The notes: generated by a model from the sequence alone, not told the origin. A DNA stretch of 64,000 nucleotides from CAVTBT01 sp963733065 (GCA_963733065.1 CAVTBT010000007.1:62001-126000); one strand, 5' to 3'; positions 9,832 through 18,444 are shown, numbered from the stretch's first letter. Made by a program: numbers and translations.

Positions 9832-10616
9832 TACGCGGCGCCGAGCAGCGCGGGGAGCCGGTCGACGACCGCGGACCAGGCGTCGCCCCCGGGCTCGATC
9901 ACGTCGAAGTGGTCGGCCTCGGGTAGCTCGATCAGCTCGGCCTCGTTCCCGGCCCGCGCTGCGTAGTCACGCGCGTACTCCGGCGGCACGACGTCCTCGA
10001 GACCGCCGTGGACGACGACCTGCGGAACGCCGAGCGGGAGGAGCGCGGCGGGGTCGGCGGCCGCGTAGCGGTCCGGCCATTCGTCCGGCGAGCCGCCGAC
10101 CAGGCCAGCCGCCGCTCCGTTGCCGAGCACCTCGCGGCCGGCCCTCGTGAGATCGCAGACGGCGCCGAGCGCGATCGCGGCCCGTGCGAGCACGACCGGG
10201 TCCGCGCCCGGCGCGCCTGCGGGCACGCGGGGGCGCGCGGCGATCCAGAGCGCGAGGTGGCCCCCGGCCGAGTGGCCGCAGCTGACCATGCGGCCGGGAT
10301 CGACCTCCGGCACCGCCGCGAGATAGTCGACCGCGGCGGCCACGTCGAGGAACGTCCCCGGCCAGGCGCCGCCCTCCTGGCCGACCCGCCGGTACTCGAT
10401 GTTCCACGCGGCGATACCCCGGCGGGCGAGGTCGAGCGCCAGCGGCGTCATCAGCGTCCGGTCCCAGCCGTAGCGCCAGAAGCCGCCGTGCACGAGCACG
10501 ACGACCGGGAACGGGCCGTCGCCGTTTGGGAGGTGCAGGTTCGCGACCTGGTCGGGGTGGTCGCCGTAGGAGACGGCCGGGGCGGGGGCGAGGCGCCCCG
10601 ACGCGGGGACGCTCAC
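9831..10616 (-). CDS. Alpha/beta hydrolase, kynurenine formamidase-like
   Basis: 261 aa. HGGFWRYGWD supplies the oxyanion HGG motif and GHSAGGHLALW the nucleophile Ser; a C-terminal Asp (HGGLEDVVPP) and His (EADHFDVIEP) complete a triad. HGG/GxSAGG hydrolases include actinobacterial-type kynurenine formamidases (N-formylkynurenine to kynurenine) as well as carboxylesterases. The GTG start overlaps the stop of a kynureninase-like class V aminotransferase (GTGA), which favours an amino-acid catabolic role. The formamidase assignment is inference from this pairing; a generic esterase is the alternative. Confidence 0.75.
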   Translation of the reverse strand: MSVPASGRLAPAPAVSYGDHPDQVANLHLPNGDGPFPVVVLVHGGFWRYGWDRTLMTPLALDLARRGIAAWNIEYRRVGQEGGAWPGTFLDVAAAVDYLAAVPEVDPGRMVSCGHSAGGHLALWIAARPRVPAGAPGADPVVLARAAIALGAVCDLTRAGREVLGNGAAAGLVGGSPDEWPDRYAAADPAALLPLGVPQVVVHGGLEDVVPPEYARDYAARAGNEAELIELPEADHFDVIEPGGDAWSAVVDRLPALLGAA

Positions 10617-11791
10617 GCGAGCAGGTGGCGGCGCGCGCGGAGCGCGTCGAGGACGCGGTCGATGTCGTCCTCCGTCGAGTAGAGGTGCGCGGCGATGCGC
10701 ACGTTCGCGTCGCGGAGCGAGACGATCACGCGGTCTTCGCCGACGCCGGCGACGAGTGCCGGCGCGTCGGTGGAGCGGACGCAGACGAGCGGACCGCGCG
10801 CCGCCGGGTCGCGCGGTGTCGGCACGGTCGCCCCGAGCTCGAGCAGCCCGTCGATGAGGCGCGTGTTCAGCGCGCTCACGTGGGCCTCGACGGCGTCGAC
10901 GCCGACCTCCTCGATGATCGCCATGCCGGCAACGCCGGCGTAGATGTTCGGCACCGGCGGCGTTCCTGCATCGAAGCGCCGCGCGTCGGCCGCGGGGGAG
11001 TAATCGGAGATATCCATCCGGAAGATGTCCTCGTCGGCGAACCAGCCGGTCTGTACGGGCGTGATGCCGGGCAGGAGCCGTCCGTTGACGTAGAGGAAGC
11101 CGAGCCCGGCCGAAGCGAGCAGGTACTTCACGGTGCCGCCGGTCACGAAGTCGGCCCCGGTCTGCCGGACGTCGACGTCGATCGCGCCGATCGCCTGGTA
11201 GCTGTCGGCGAGGACGAGCGCTCCCCGCTCGTGGGCGAGCGCGGCGATCCCCGGGACGTCCTGTCGGTGCCCCGTGCGGTACGAGATCTGGGTGCAGCAG
11301 ACGAGCGCCGTGCGCTCGTCGATGGCGTCCGCCCAGCGCTCGAGCGGGATCGACCCGTCGTTGTCCGGCGTCACGTGCACGACCTCGGCGCCGCGCAGCT
11401 CCTGCGCGTGGGCGATCTGACCCACGGTCGGGAACTCGTACTCGGAGACGACGATGCGGGGACGGCGCCGCAGGTCGAGGGCGCTGACGATGCCGTTGAC
11501 GCCCTGCGACACGGACGTGGTGACGGCGACCTCCGCCGGGCTCGCGCCGATCAGCCGCGCGAACGCCGCCCGTGCCGTCTCGGCCCGCTCGACCCAGTGC
11601 TCCCACTCCGCTCCGTTCGCGTCCCAGCCGGCGAGGTAGTCCTCGTAGGCCGCGCGGACGCGGCGGGACAGCGCGCCCTGCGAACACGAGTTGAGGTAGG
11701 CCGTCGTGGCGAGGATCGGGAACTCGTCGCGGATCGCGTCGCCGACAGTGCCGGGCGCGAGTGGAGCGTCTGGTCGGAGCGTCGAGGTCAC
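10613..11791 (-). CDS. Class V aminotransferase / kynureninase-like PLP enzyme
   Basis: 392 aa, fold type I PLP enzyme. Visible marks are AYLNSCSQGALSRRV at the N-terminus, VTTSVSQGVNGIVSAL (phosphate loop), LVLADSYQAIGAIDVDV (cofactor Asp and the residue pair following it), and TGGTVKYLLASAGLGFLYV with the Schiff-base Lys. It resembles kynureninase and isopenicillin-N epimerase relatives; the family cannot be split by eye. GTG at 11789-11791 is chosen because GAAAGGAC precedes it. It lies between an XRE-cupin regulator (14-nt gap) and an alpha/beta hydrolase (4-nt overlap), so it is probably the central enzyme of a small regulated catabolic operon. Confidence 0.8.
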   Translation of the reverse strand: MTSTLRPDAPLAPGTVGDAIRDEFPILATTAYLNSCSQGALSRRVRAAYEDYLAGWDANGAEWEHWVERAETARAAFARLIGASPAEVAVTTSVSQGVNGIVSALDLRRRPRIVVSEYEFPTVGQIAHAQELRGAEVVHVTPDNDGSIPLERWADAIDERTALVCCTQISYRTGHRQDVPGIAALAHERGALVLADSYQAIGAIDVDVRQTGADFVTGGTVKYLLASAGLGFLYVNGRLLPGITPVQTGWFADEDIFRMDISDYSPAADARRFDAGTPPVPNIYAGVAGMAIIEEVGVDAVEAHVSALNTRLIDGLLELGATVPTPRDPAARGPLVCVRSTDAPALVAGVGEDRVIVSLRDANVRIAAHLYSTEDDIDRVLDALRARRHLLA

Positions 11792-11805
11792 GTCGTCCTT
11801 TCGGG

Positions 11806-12390
11806 TCAGAGGTTCGGCGGGGTCGTGATGCCGAAGAAGCGGGCCTCGCGGTCGCCGGCGTTCCGGAACGAGTGCGGCACGTCGGCACGGTAGTAGGCGC
11901 TGTCGCCGGCCTTCAGCAGCAGCGGCGCCGCGCCTCCGTAGCTGAGCTCCACGGCGCCCTCGAGCACGAAGACGAACTCCTCGCCGTCGTGGTGCGTCGG
12001 CTCCGTCATGCCGCCGCCGGGGCGGTAGACGTTGATCACCGGCATCATCGCGTTCTGCCCGGTGGGGGTGAGCATGTGGATCGCGATGCCCTCGTCGGAG
12101 AGCTCCAGCGAGCGCCGGTCGTCGGCATGCACCACGCGCACCGGCAGGTGGTCGGGCTCGGGCAGCAGGTCGCCCACGCTGATCCCGTACCAGTGCACGA
12201 GCCGCATGAGGCGGCTGACGGTGATGTCGCTCTGGCCGTTCTCGACCATGGACAGGAACGAGGGGGAGATGGTGGTCGCCTCGGCGACCTCCGCCAGCGA
12301 CTGCTTGCGCGAGGTGCGAAGCTGACGAAGCCGACGGCCGAGGTCGCCGTTCCGCGTGCCGACCGGGGTCTCGCCGGCCTCGACGCTCAC
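11806..12390 (-). CDS. XRE-family regulator with C-terminal cupin domain
   Basis: 194 aa. Residues 17-75 are an XRE helix-turn-helix (LGRRLRQLRTSRKQSLAEVAEATTISPSFLSMVENGQSDITVSRLMRLVHWYGISVGDLL). Residues 110-190 are a cupin_2 barrel with the metal-site pattern PTHHDGEEFVFVLEGAVEL and ADVPHSFRNAGD. This architecture (PuuR/SutR-like) controls polyamine or amino-acid catabolism, the cupin binding a small ligand. The GTG start overlaps the stop of the SRPBCC gene, and the gene runs straight into the class V aminotransferase, which it probably controls. Confidence 0.88.
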   Translation of the reverse strand: MSVEAGETPVGTRNGDLGRRLRQLRTSRKQSLAEVAEATTISPSFLSMVENGQSDITVSRLMRLVHWYGISVGDLLPEPDHLPVRVVHADDRRSLELSDEGIAIHMLTPTGQNAMMPVINVYRPGGGMTEPTHHDGEEFVFVLEGAVELSYGGAAPLLLKAGDSAYYRADVPHSFRNAGDREARFFGITTPPNL

Positions 12391-12821
12391 GCCGCCGCCT
12401 CGATCCGGGCCCTGAGCAGGAGCACCTCCACGTCGTGGCTAGCGCCCAGCCGCTCCCAGCGCTCGTCCGCCATGTCCGCGGGACGCCAGGCGAGGAGCGT
12501 GACGAGGCAGCGGCCGTCCCCGTGGCCGAGCGATCCACCGGGTAGGACGCGTGCCGAGATCCGGTGCACGAGCTCCTGTGGGGCCGCGCCCACCGCGTAG
12601 TCGACCGCGAGGCGGCTCGCGTCGGCGTCGGCCCGGACGTACGTCGTCGACCCGTCGAAGAGCGACGTGCCGCCGAGCAGTCCGGGCTCGCCCGCCACCG
12701 GCGCCGCCTGCCAGCAGCCGAGTGCCCAGGTCCCGAGCGCCGAGTCGTCGGTCAGCACCGCGAAGGCGTCTTCGGCGGAGGTGTCGCACGCGACCGTGGC
12801 GCAATGGGAGAGCGAGTGCAT
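12387..12821 (-). CDS. SRPBCC (START-like) family protein
   Basis: 144 aa. HCATVACDTSAEDAFAVLTDDSALGTWALGCW matches the opening strand-helix of polyketide-cyclase/AHSA1-type SRPBCC proteins, and the C-terminal SHDVEVLLLRARIEAA is the long closing helix. These proteins bind hydrophobic small molecules; no catalytic residue can be assigned. It is the first gene of the leftward unit leading to the XRE-cupin regulator, aminotransferase and hydrolase, with a GTGA overlap to the regulator. Its ligand may be a pathway intermediate, which is inference. Confidence 0.65.
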   Translation of the reverse strand: MHSLSHCATVACDTSAEDAFAVLTDDSALGTWALGCWQAAPVAGEPGLLGGTSLFDGSTTYVRADADASRLAVDYAVGAAPQELVHRISARVLPGGSLGHGDGRCLVTLLAWRPADMADERWERLGASHDVEVLLLRARIEAAA

Positions 12822-12833
12822 CGGCGGGGCGCT

Positions 12834-12862
12834 GGGCCCCGGACGCCTGGCGCCCGGGGCCC
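12834..12862 (-). terminator. Terminator-like hairpin after the amino-acid binding protein gene
   Basis: GGGCCCCGG (12834-12842) and CCGGGGCCC (12854-12862) form a 9-bp all-GC stem with an 11-nt loop, 16 nt past the stop of the leftward binding-protein gene. It would separate that transcript from the SRPBCC operon. Confidence 0.45.
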
Positions 12863-12877
12863 GAACCCGATCCGTCC

Positions 12878-14134
12878 CTACTTCCGGATCCTGAGCTGTC
12901 GCAGGACGGTCTGACGTCCGTCGCGATACGTGAAGACGTTGTAGATCGCCGTCTTCAGGTCGCCGTTGGCGTCGAAGTCGGCACCGCCGCCGACCCCTTC
13001 GTAGTTGATGTCCTTGCCGGCACGGATGTCCCTGATGGCCTGCGTGAGGCTGAGGTAGGTGTACGTCCGCCCCGGCGGCGAGGCCACGCGGGTGATCTGC
13101 TTGACGATGTCCGAGCCGCGGCCCGAGCGGGCTGCGATCGACGCGAGGATGCAGATCATCGCGCCGTCGAAGTTGTTCAGCTCGAGCGTCTGGCGGTCCT
13201 TCACGCCGGGCGACGTCGTGTACAGCCGGTGGAACGCGTTCGCGGCGCGCGTGCCGAGCGGCGAGCCGGCCGATGTGCCGCGGGCGCCCTCCAGCGACTC
13301 CGCCGGGATGAACGACGGGATCGTGGCGGGCCAGCCGCCGGCGACGAAGAGCTTCCGGCCGTTGAAGCGTCCCGTGCGGAGCAAGGCCGAGGCGATCTTC
13401 GCGTAGTTCGCCGGGAAGTCGAGGATCACGTACGCGTCAGGGTTGCCGCGGACGATGTCACCGGCCTCGGAGTTGTAGCTCGCGGCCGTCGGGTCGTAGA
13501 GCAGCGGGCCCTGGGTGCGCATGCCGAGCCGCTCGAGGTTCGTCTTCAGCCGCGGGAGCAGACCCGTGCCGAAGGCGTCGTTGCGACCGGCCAGCGAGAT
13601 CGTCTGACCGCGTCCCATCTCCTGCCGGATCAGCTGCGCCAGCACCGGCGCCTGCAGCACGTCCGACGGCATGACGCGGAAGAAGTAGCCGTTGTCGCGG
13701 AGATCGGTGAGCGCGGGGCTCGAGTTGTTCGGCCCGATCTGCGGGACGCGTGCGGGCGTCGTGGCCGCCTGCGAGATCGCGATGGAACTCGCCGAGGTGA
13801 GCGCCCCCAACATGCAGTCCGCGCCGTTGGCGATCAGCTTGCGGGCTGCGTTGACGCCGCCCTCCGGCGTGGTCGCGTCGTCGGCGTGCTCGATCTGGAT
13901 CTGGATGTCCGTGACGCCGGCGCGCCGCAGCGCGATCTTGGCCTGCTGCACCGCGAGCCCGGCGGCCTTCGCGTACGCCGGCCCGAAGACGGCGGATGCG
14001 CCGGTGAACGGCACGACGTCGCCGATCCGCAGCGTGTACCCGCCCCCGGTCTCGCGGGCGTTCGCGGTCGCGGCGCCGCCGACCAGCGCCAGGATTCCGG
14101 CCACGATGACGAGCCGGGTGATCGTCCTACGCAT
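12878..14134 (-). CDS. Branched-chain-type amino acid ABC transporter substrate-binding protein
   Basis: 418 aa of the Peripla_BP_6/LivJ family. Residues 1-27 are a signal peptide (MRRTITRLVIVAGILALVGG...ANA). Conserved parts are LRIGDVVPFTGASAVFGPAYAKAAGLAVQQ, the lobe-1 segment GADCMLGALTSASSIAISQ, PQIGPNNSSPALTD, and GRNDAFGTGLLPRLKTNLERLGM. It captures an amino acid or similar carboxylate outside the cell for a LivHM channel; the matching LivHMGF genes lie 0.6 kb upstream, past one small gene on the other strand. AGGAGGGG precedes the ATG. The ligand is not readable; proximity to the kynureninase-like operon suggests an amino acid. Confidence 0.88.
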   Translation of the reverse strand: MRRTITRLVIVAGILALVGGAATANARETGGGYTLRIGDVVPFTGASAVFGPAYAKAAGLAVQQAKIALRRAGVTDIQIQIEHADDATTPEGGVNAARKLIANGADCMLGALTSASSIAISQAATTPARVPQIGPNNSSPALTDLRDNGYFFRVMPSDVLQAPVLAQLIRQEMGRGQTISLAGRNDAFGTGLLPRLKTNLERLGMRTQGPLLYDPTAASYNSEAGDIVRGNPDAYVILDFPANYAKIASALLRTGRFNGRKLFVAGGWPATIPSFIPAESLEGARGTSAGSPLGTRAANAFHRLYTTSPGVKDRQTLELNNFDGAMICILASIAARSGRGSDIVKQITRVASPPGRTYTYLSLTQAIRDIRAGKDINYEGVGGGADFDANGDLKTAIYNVFTYRDGRQTVLRQLRIRK

Positions 14135-14270
14135 GGAGCCCCTCCTGTCGTTCCCGCCTTGCGCAGACGGTGTCTCCCCCCGTCATCCTCGCGTCCCCAG
14201 CGTTCGGCGGCGGGGCAGTCGGGGCGACCGTACAGCACGCTGAAGGTCGTTTCAATATCCAGAAGGCTGG

Positions 14271-14276
14271 TAGGCT
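14271..14276 (+). promoter_or_regulatory. -10 box TAGGCT, likely leaderless promoter
   Basis: TAGGCT lies 8 nt before the TTG at 14285 in a locally AT-richer stretch (TTTCAATATCCAGAAGG just upstream), with no ribosome-binding site following it. Confidence 0.45.
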
Positions 14277-14284
14277 CGCGCGCC

Positions 14285-14638
14285 TTGGAGTACGAAGCGC
14301 CGGGGTTCGAGCCTCCCTACCGCGTGCTGCTGCTGGCGGCGTCGACGGACGGCTGGTACGCCGCGTCGGCGGCGGAGCGCGAGGCGGCGCTCGACGAACT
14401 GGGAACGCTCTTCGAGCGGGCGCACGCCGACGGGGCGCGGCTGGTCGGCTCGTTCGACGACGACCTCTTCGCCACCGGCCAGCCGCTTGCGCTGCCGTAC
14501 TCGATCTACGCCATCTACGACGTGGACGACCTCGGCGTGATCGTCCGGCTGACGCACGAGCTCCGCATGTCGGACCTTGGCCGCATGATCCGGCTCGAAG
14601 CGCGGGTCGGCCGGCGGCTCTTCCTGCTGTCGAATTAG
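14285..14638 (+). CDS. Small uncharacterised protein, darcynin-like
   Basis: 117 aa from a TTG start. The sequence PYRVLLLAASTDGWYAASAAEREAALDELGTLFERAHADGARLVGSFDDDLF...YSIYAIYDVDDLGVIVRLTHELRMSDLGRMIRLEARVGR has the alternating strand-helix look of a ferredoxin-like dimeric alpha/beta barrel, as in darcynin or YCII-like proteins. I do not recognise the family firmly. It stands alone on the plus strand between the amino-acid binding protein and LivF, and a hairpin element follows it directly. Function unknown. Confidence 0.6.
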   Translation: MEYEAPGFEPPYRVLLLAASTDGWYAASAAEREAALDELGTLFERAHADGARLVGSFDDDLFATGQPLALPYSIYAIYDVDDLGVIVRLTHELRMSDLGRMIRLEARVGRRLFLLSN

Positions 14639-14647
14639 TCCTGCTCT

Positions 14648-14723
14648 GCGCAAGACCAGAATCCGCTCTCGCGGATTCCGGTCGCGCGAAGACCCCTAAA
14701 GGCGGCCGCTTCGCGGCCGCTGC
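14648..14723. repeat. Dispersed double-hairpin element, copy 1
   Basis: Starts GCGCAAGACC, then GACCAGAATCCGC / GCGGATTCCGGTC (one mismatch, TCTC loop; 14654-14683), then GCGGCCGC-TTC-GCGGCCGC. The same layout recurs at 29516 and 46002. It lies 10 nt after a stop codon and before the LivF stop. Confidence 0.7.
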
Positions 14724-14746
14724 GCTCCGGTCTCTCCTGCTGGGTG

Positions 14747-15487
14747 CTAGCCCTGCTCGGCGATCGCTCCGCCGAGGTAGAGGTCGACGACCTCGGGGTT
14801 GGCGAGGAGCTGCGGCCCCGGGCCCTCGAAGCGGTTGCGCCCGGTGTCGAGGACGTAGCCGCGGTGCGCGATCTCGAGCGCCCTGGTCGCGTTCTGCTCG
14901 ACCATCAGGATGGCGACGCCGGCGCCGTTGATCTCGAGCACCTTCTCGAAGATGAGGTCGACCGCCTGCGGCGCCAGCCCGGCGGACGGCTCGTCCAGCA
15001 GCAGCACGTCCGGGGCGGCCATGAGCGCCCGGCCGAGAGCGAGCATCTGCCGCTCGCCGCCCGAGAGCGTGCCTGCCGTCTGGCGCCGCCGCTCGGCGAG
15101 CCGGGGGAAGAGCGCGAACACCTCGCCCACCCGCTCGGAGGCCGTGGCGCCGCCCCGCGCGGCGAGCGCACCGAGGTCGAGGTTCTCCTCGACGGTCATC
15201 GTCGGGAAGACGTTCTGCCGCTGTGCCACGTAGCCGACCCCGCGACGCACGATCGCGTGCGGTTTCCGCCCCGCGAGATCCTCGCCGCGCAGCCGCACCG
15301 ACCCCGCCCACGGGCGCAGCTGGCCGATCACGGCCTTCACGAGCGTCGATTTGCCGGCGCCGTTCGGGCCGACGATGGCCACGATCTCCCGGTCGGCGAC
15401 GGTGACGTGGACGCCGTCGAGGATCGGGACGTCCGGGAAGTAGCCCGCGACGACGCCGTCGACCTCGAGGATCGGGCCCTCAGCCAT
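14747..15487 (-). CDS. livF: Branched-chain amino acid ABC transporter ATPase LivF
   Basis: 246 aa, cytoplasmic ATPase. Walker A GPNGAGKSTLVKAVIG, the LivF-type RRGVGYVAQRQNVFPTMTVEENL Q-loop region, signature LSGGERQMLALGRALM, Walker B VLLLDEPSAGLAP, and H-loop VEQNATRAL. The ATG at 15485-15487 overlaps the end of livG by 8 nt, which is the natural start; an upstream GTG would add an unconserved tail. Last gene of the leftward livHMGF operon. It pairs with LivG to power import through LivHM. Confidence 0.92.
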   Translation of the reverse strand: MAEGPILEVDGVVAGYFPDVPILDGVHVTVADREIVAIVGPNGAGKSTLVKAVIGQLRPWAGSVRLRGEDLAGRKPHAIVRRGVGYVAQRQNVFPTMTVEENLDLGALAARGGATASERVGEVFALFPRLAERRRQTAGTLSGGERQMLALGRALMAAPDVLLLDEPSAGLAPQAVDLIFEKVLEINGAGVAILMVEQNATRALEIAHRGYVLDTGRNRFEGPGPQLLANPEVVDLYLGGAIAEQG

Positions 15488-16283
15488 CCGCGTGCTCCCC
15501 GCGCGCACCGAGGTACGCCTCGATCACGCGCTCGTCGCGTCTCACGGCCGCCGGCGTGCCGGTCGCGACGACGCGGCCGTCGGCCATGACGACGACCGTG
15601 TCGGAGTGCCGCATGACGACGTCCATGTCGTGCTCGACGAGGAGAATCGTCATGCCGCGCTCGGCACGGAGCCGCTCGATGTGCTCGAGCAGCGAGTTGC
15701 GGAGGGTGCGGTTCACGCCGGCGAGCGGTTCGTCGAGGAGCAGCAGGCGCGGCTCGAGCATCAGCGCCCTTGCCAGCTCGAGGAGCTTGCGCTGGCCGCC
15801 CGACAGCGTGCCTGCGTAGTCGCCGGCCTTCTCGGCGAGGCCGAAGACGCCGAGGAGCTCGAGCGCGCGGTCGCGGGCCGAGCGCTCCTGCCCCTTCCAG
15901 ACCGGCCGCAGCCCGGCGAGCGCGAGCCGCTCGCCCGGGTTGCGGGCGTTGCCGAGCAGCATGTTGTCGAGCACCGACATCACCGACAGCGCCTTCGTGA
16001 GCTGGAAGGTGCGCACCATGCCCCGCCGCGCGATCGCGTGCGGGCTGCGCCGGAACACCGAGCGCCCGTCGAGCACGACGTCGCCGCGGTTGCCGCGCTC
16101 GAAGCCGGTGACGACGTTGAAGAGCGTCGACTTGCCGGCGCCGTTCGGGCCGATGAGCGCGGTGATCGAGCCGGCGGCGACGTCGAAGCTGGCGTTGTCG
16201 ACGGCCGTGACGCCGCCGAAGCGCTTGGAAAGGCCGCGGACGCTGAGGAGCGGCGTCGCCGGCGCCACCACGTCACCGGGCAC
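15480..16283 (-). CDS. livG: Branched-chain amino acid ABC transporter ATPase LivG
   Basis: 267 aa. LLSVRGLSKRFGGVTAVDNASFDV, Walker A GPNGAGKSTLFNVVTG, the RRGMVRTFQLTKALSVMSVLDNMLLG Q-loop, signature LSGGQRKLLELARALM, Walker B LLLLDEPLAGVN, and the LivG C-terminal tail TVVVMADGRVVATGTPAAVRRDERVIEAYLG. Partner of LivF in the NBD pair. It overlaps livM by 11 nt upstream and livF by 8 nt downstream, so the operon is translationally coupled. Confidence 0.92.
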   Translation of the reverse strand: MPGDVVAPATPLLSVRGLSKRFGGVTAVDNASFDVAAGSITALIGPNGAGKSTLFNVVTGFERGNRGDVVLDGRSVFRRSPHAIARRGMVRTFQLTKALSVMSVLDNMLLGNARNPGERLALAGLRPVWKGQERSARDRALELLGVFGLAEKAGDYAGTLSGGQRKLLELARALMLEPRLLLLDEPLAGVNRTLRNSLLEHIERLRAERGMTILLVEHDMDVVMRHSDTVVVMADGRVVATGTPAAVRRDERVIEAYLGARGEHADG

Positions 16284-17247
16284 GGAGCAGCAGCTCCTCG
16301 CGCTTGCCGAACAGCCCCTGCGGGCGGAACACGACGAGCGCCATCAGGACGAGGCCGACGATCATGAACCGCAGCGCGGCGACTCGCGCGTCGGAGAGCG
16401 GCAGGTCGAGGTACCGCGTCGCCTCCAGCAGGAAGACGAGAACGAAGGATCCGACCATCACGCCGAGGTAGCTGCCGAGGCCGCCGAGGATGACGATCAC
16501 GAAGCCGTAGGCGGTGAGGATCGGGTCGAAGTTCTGCGGCGAGAGGATCGTGATGTTGATCGCGAGCATGTAGCCCGCGATCGCCGCCAGCACCGCCGCA
16601 ATCGACAGCGACTGCAGCTTGTAGGCAAACGTGTTCTTGCCGAGCGCGCGGGTCGCGTCCTCGTCCTCGCGGATCGCCTTGAGCACGCGGCCCCACGGCG
16701 AGTGGACGAGCAGCGCGACGACGAGCGTCAACACGACGAACACGAGGACGTTGACGACCAGGAGCGGCAGCAGGAAGCGCGGGGCGATGCCGATCCGCTC
16801 CAGCCACTCGTCGATGCGGATCGACAGGTCGGTCCAGGTGTCGCTGTACCCGAACAGGCCGAGGTTGCCGCCGGTGAGGCCGTCCCAGTTGTCGGCGACG
16901 TAGCGGACGATCTCGCTGAAGGCCAGCGTCGAGATCGCGAAGTAGTCGGCCCGCAGTCGCAGCGACGGCAGGCCGACGATGAGCGCGGCCACGACGGCGA
17001 CCCCCATGCCGACGAGGAGCGCCACCCAGAACGACACGCCCCAGCGGATGACGCTGACGCCCATCGCGTAGGAGCCGACGGCCATGAACCCGGCCTGGCC
17101 GAAGTTGACGATCCCGGTCGTGCCCACGTTGAGCTGGATCCCGAGCGCGAACACGCCGTACGTGGTGACGAGCACGCCGACGTTGATCCAGAACGCCTCG
17201 TTCGTGAGGAAGTCGGTCGAGACGCCGATCAGTCCGGAGGCCGTCAT
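16273..17247 (-). CDS. livM: Branched-chain amino acid ABC transporter permease LivM
   Basis: 324 aa integral membrane protein with about eight to nine hydrophobic segments. GIQLNVGTTGIVNFGQAGFMAVGSYAMG is the LivM signature (NFGQAGF), followed by GLPSLRLRADYFAISTLAFSEIVRYVADN and the cytoplasmic coupling loop GRVLKAIREDEDATRALGKNTFAYKLQSL. It ends FRPQGLFGKREE as in the family. The ATG overlaps the livH stop as ATGA, which fixes the start. With LivH it forms the transport channel. Confidence 0.92.
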   Translation of the reverse strand: MTASGLIGVSTDFLTNEAFWINVGVLVTTYGVFALGIQLNVGTTGIVNFGQAGFMAVGSYAMGVSVIRWGVSFWVALLVGMGVAVVAALIVGLPSLRLRADYFAISTLAFSEIVRYVADNWDGLTGGNLGLFGYSDTWTDLSIRIDEWLERIGIAPRFLLPLLVVNVLVFVVLTLVVALLVHSPWGRVLKAIREDEDATRALGKNTFAYKLQSLSIAAVLAAIAGYMLAINITILSPQNFDPILTAYGFVIVILGGLGSYLGVMVGSFVLVFLLEATRYLDLPLSDARVAALRFMIVGLVLMALVVFRPQGLFGKREELLLRAR

Positions 17248-18257
17248 CGGTCTGCGGACACCGTCTTGCCGAACAGGCCCTGCGGACGGACGAGGAGGAC
17301 GAGGATCAGCATCGCGAAGCCGACCGCCACCTTCATGCTCGGCTCGATCACGAGCGTCGACCACTCCTGCACCACGCCGATGAGCAGGCCGCCGAGCAGC
17401 GCGCCGTACGCGTTGCCGATGCCGCCGACGATGACCGCGGCGAAGATGCTGAGGATCAATGCGAAGCCGAGGTTCGGGTTCACCGAGCCGGCGGGGAGCG
17501 CGTAGAAGATGCCGGCGAGCCCGGCGAGGCCGCCGCTCACGGCCCACGTGACGAGCACGATGCGGTCGGTGTCGATGCCGGTCGTCTCCGCGAGTTGGAT
17601 GCTGTCGGCGAGCGCCCGCGCCTGGCGGCCGAGCGAGCTCCACCGCAGCGCGGCGGCGACGAGGAGGATGACGGCGATGCCGACCACGGTGACGATCAGC
17701 TCGGTGCGCCCGATGCGCAAGTCGCCGATGCTGACCGACGATGTGACGTTCGCCGGTGTCTGACGGTCCTCCGGGCCGGCGACGAACGCGATCGCGTTGC
17801 GCATGAAGAACGCGAGTCCGAGTGCGAACAGCAGCAGCTGCAGCTCACCGGCGCCGCGGCGGCGGACGGGGCGCCACACGGTCACCTCGAGGGCGAGGCT
17901 AAAGACTGCCGTCGCGAGCACGCCCAGGACGACGGCGGCGACGAGCGGGACGTCGAACGACGAGGCCGCCAGCATCATGTACGCGCCGAACGTGAGGAAC
18001 TCGCCGTGTGCGAAGTTCACGAGCCGCAGCACGCCGAAGATCAGCGTCAGGCCGACCGCCCCGAGCGCGTAGTAGTTGCCCGCGACGATGCCGTTGATGG
18101 TGGCCTGGGCGAGGTCGTGCACGCCTTCGGCGACGGCGAGCACGACCGCCGTGGCGGCCAGCGCTACCCCGAGGACGAGCAGCGGATGCCGGGAGGCCGC
18201 GTCGAGCCACTGGCGCGGCGCAGCGGGCGACCGGAGCACCGATCCGTCCACTGACAT
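17244..18257 (-). CDS. livH: Branched-chain amino acid ABC transporter permease LivH
   Basis: 337 aa membrane permease. ATINGIVAGNYYALGAVGLTLIFGVLRLVNFAHGEFLTFGAYMML is the LivH signature region; GRQARALADSIQLAETTGIDTDRI is the ATPase-contact loop, and LGFALILSIFAAVIVGGIGNAYGALLGGLLIGVVQ closes the core. About 40 residues precede the usual start and include a short Pro/Arg region. First gene of the livHMGF operon, with a -10-like TTCAAT only 7 nt before its ATG and no ribosome site, suggesting a leaderless operon mRNA. Confidence 0.92.
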   Translation of the reverse strand: MSVDGSVLRSPAAPRQWLDAASRHPLLVLGVALAATAVVLAVAEGVHDLAQATINGIVAGNYYALGAVGLTLIFGVLRLVNFAHGEFLTFGAYMMLAASSFDVPLVAAVVLGVLATAVFSLALEVTVWRPVRRRGAGELQLLLFALGLAFFMRNAIAFVAGPEDRQTPANVTSSVSIGDLRIGRTELIVTVVGIAVILLVAAALRWSSLGRQARALADSIQLAETTGIDTDRIVLVTWAVSGGLAGLAGIFYALPAGSVNPNLGFALILSIFAAVIVGGIGNAYGALLGGLLIGVVQEWSTLVIEPSMKVAVGFAMLILVLLVRPQGLFGKTVSADR

Positions 18258-18264
18258 GTCAGCG

Positions 18265-18270
18265 ATTGAA
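18265..18270 (-). promoter_or_regulatory. -10-like TTCAAT, likely leaderless promoter of livHMGF
   Basis: On the minus strand TTCAAT is followed after 7 nt by the livH ATG (18257-18255), with no Shine-Dalgarno sequence. Confidence 0.4.
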
Positions 18271-18444
18271 CTCCGCCCGCGGCCGGCCAGTCAAGGAGGG
18301 ACACGGCGAACCAAGGTAGAATGGGAGGATCTGCGGCTGACACACGACCCCTGAGACGTCGTCGCCGGCCAGCCGCATATCCAGCTCGAGGCACTCCACG
18401 CCCTGGCGCGGGCACTCGCGAGCGGCGAGTTCCGGGCGCGCGCC

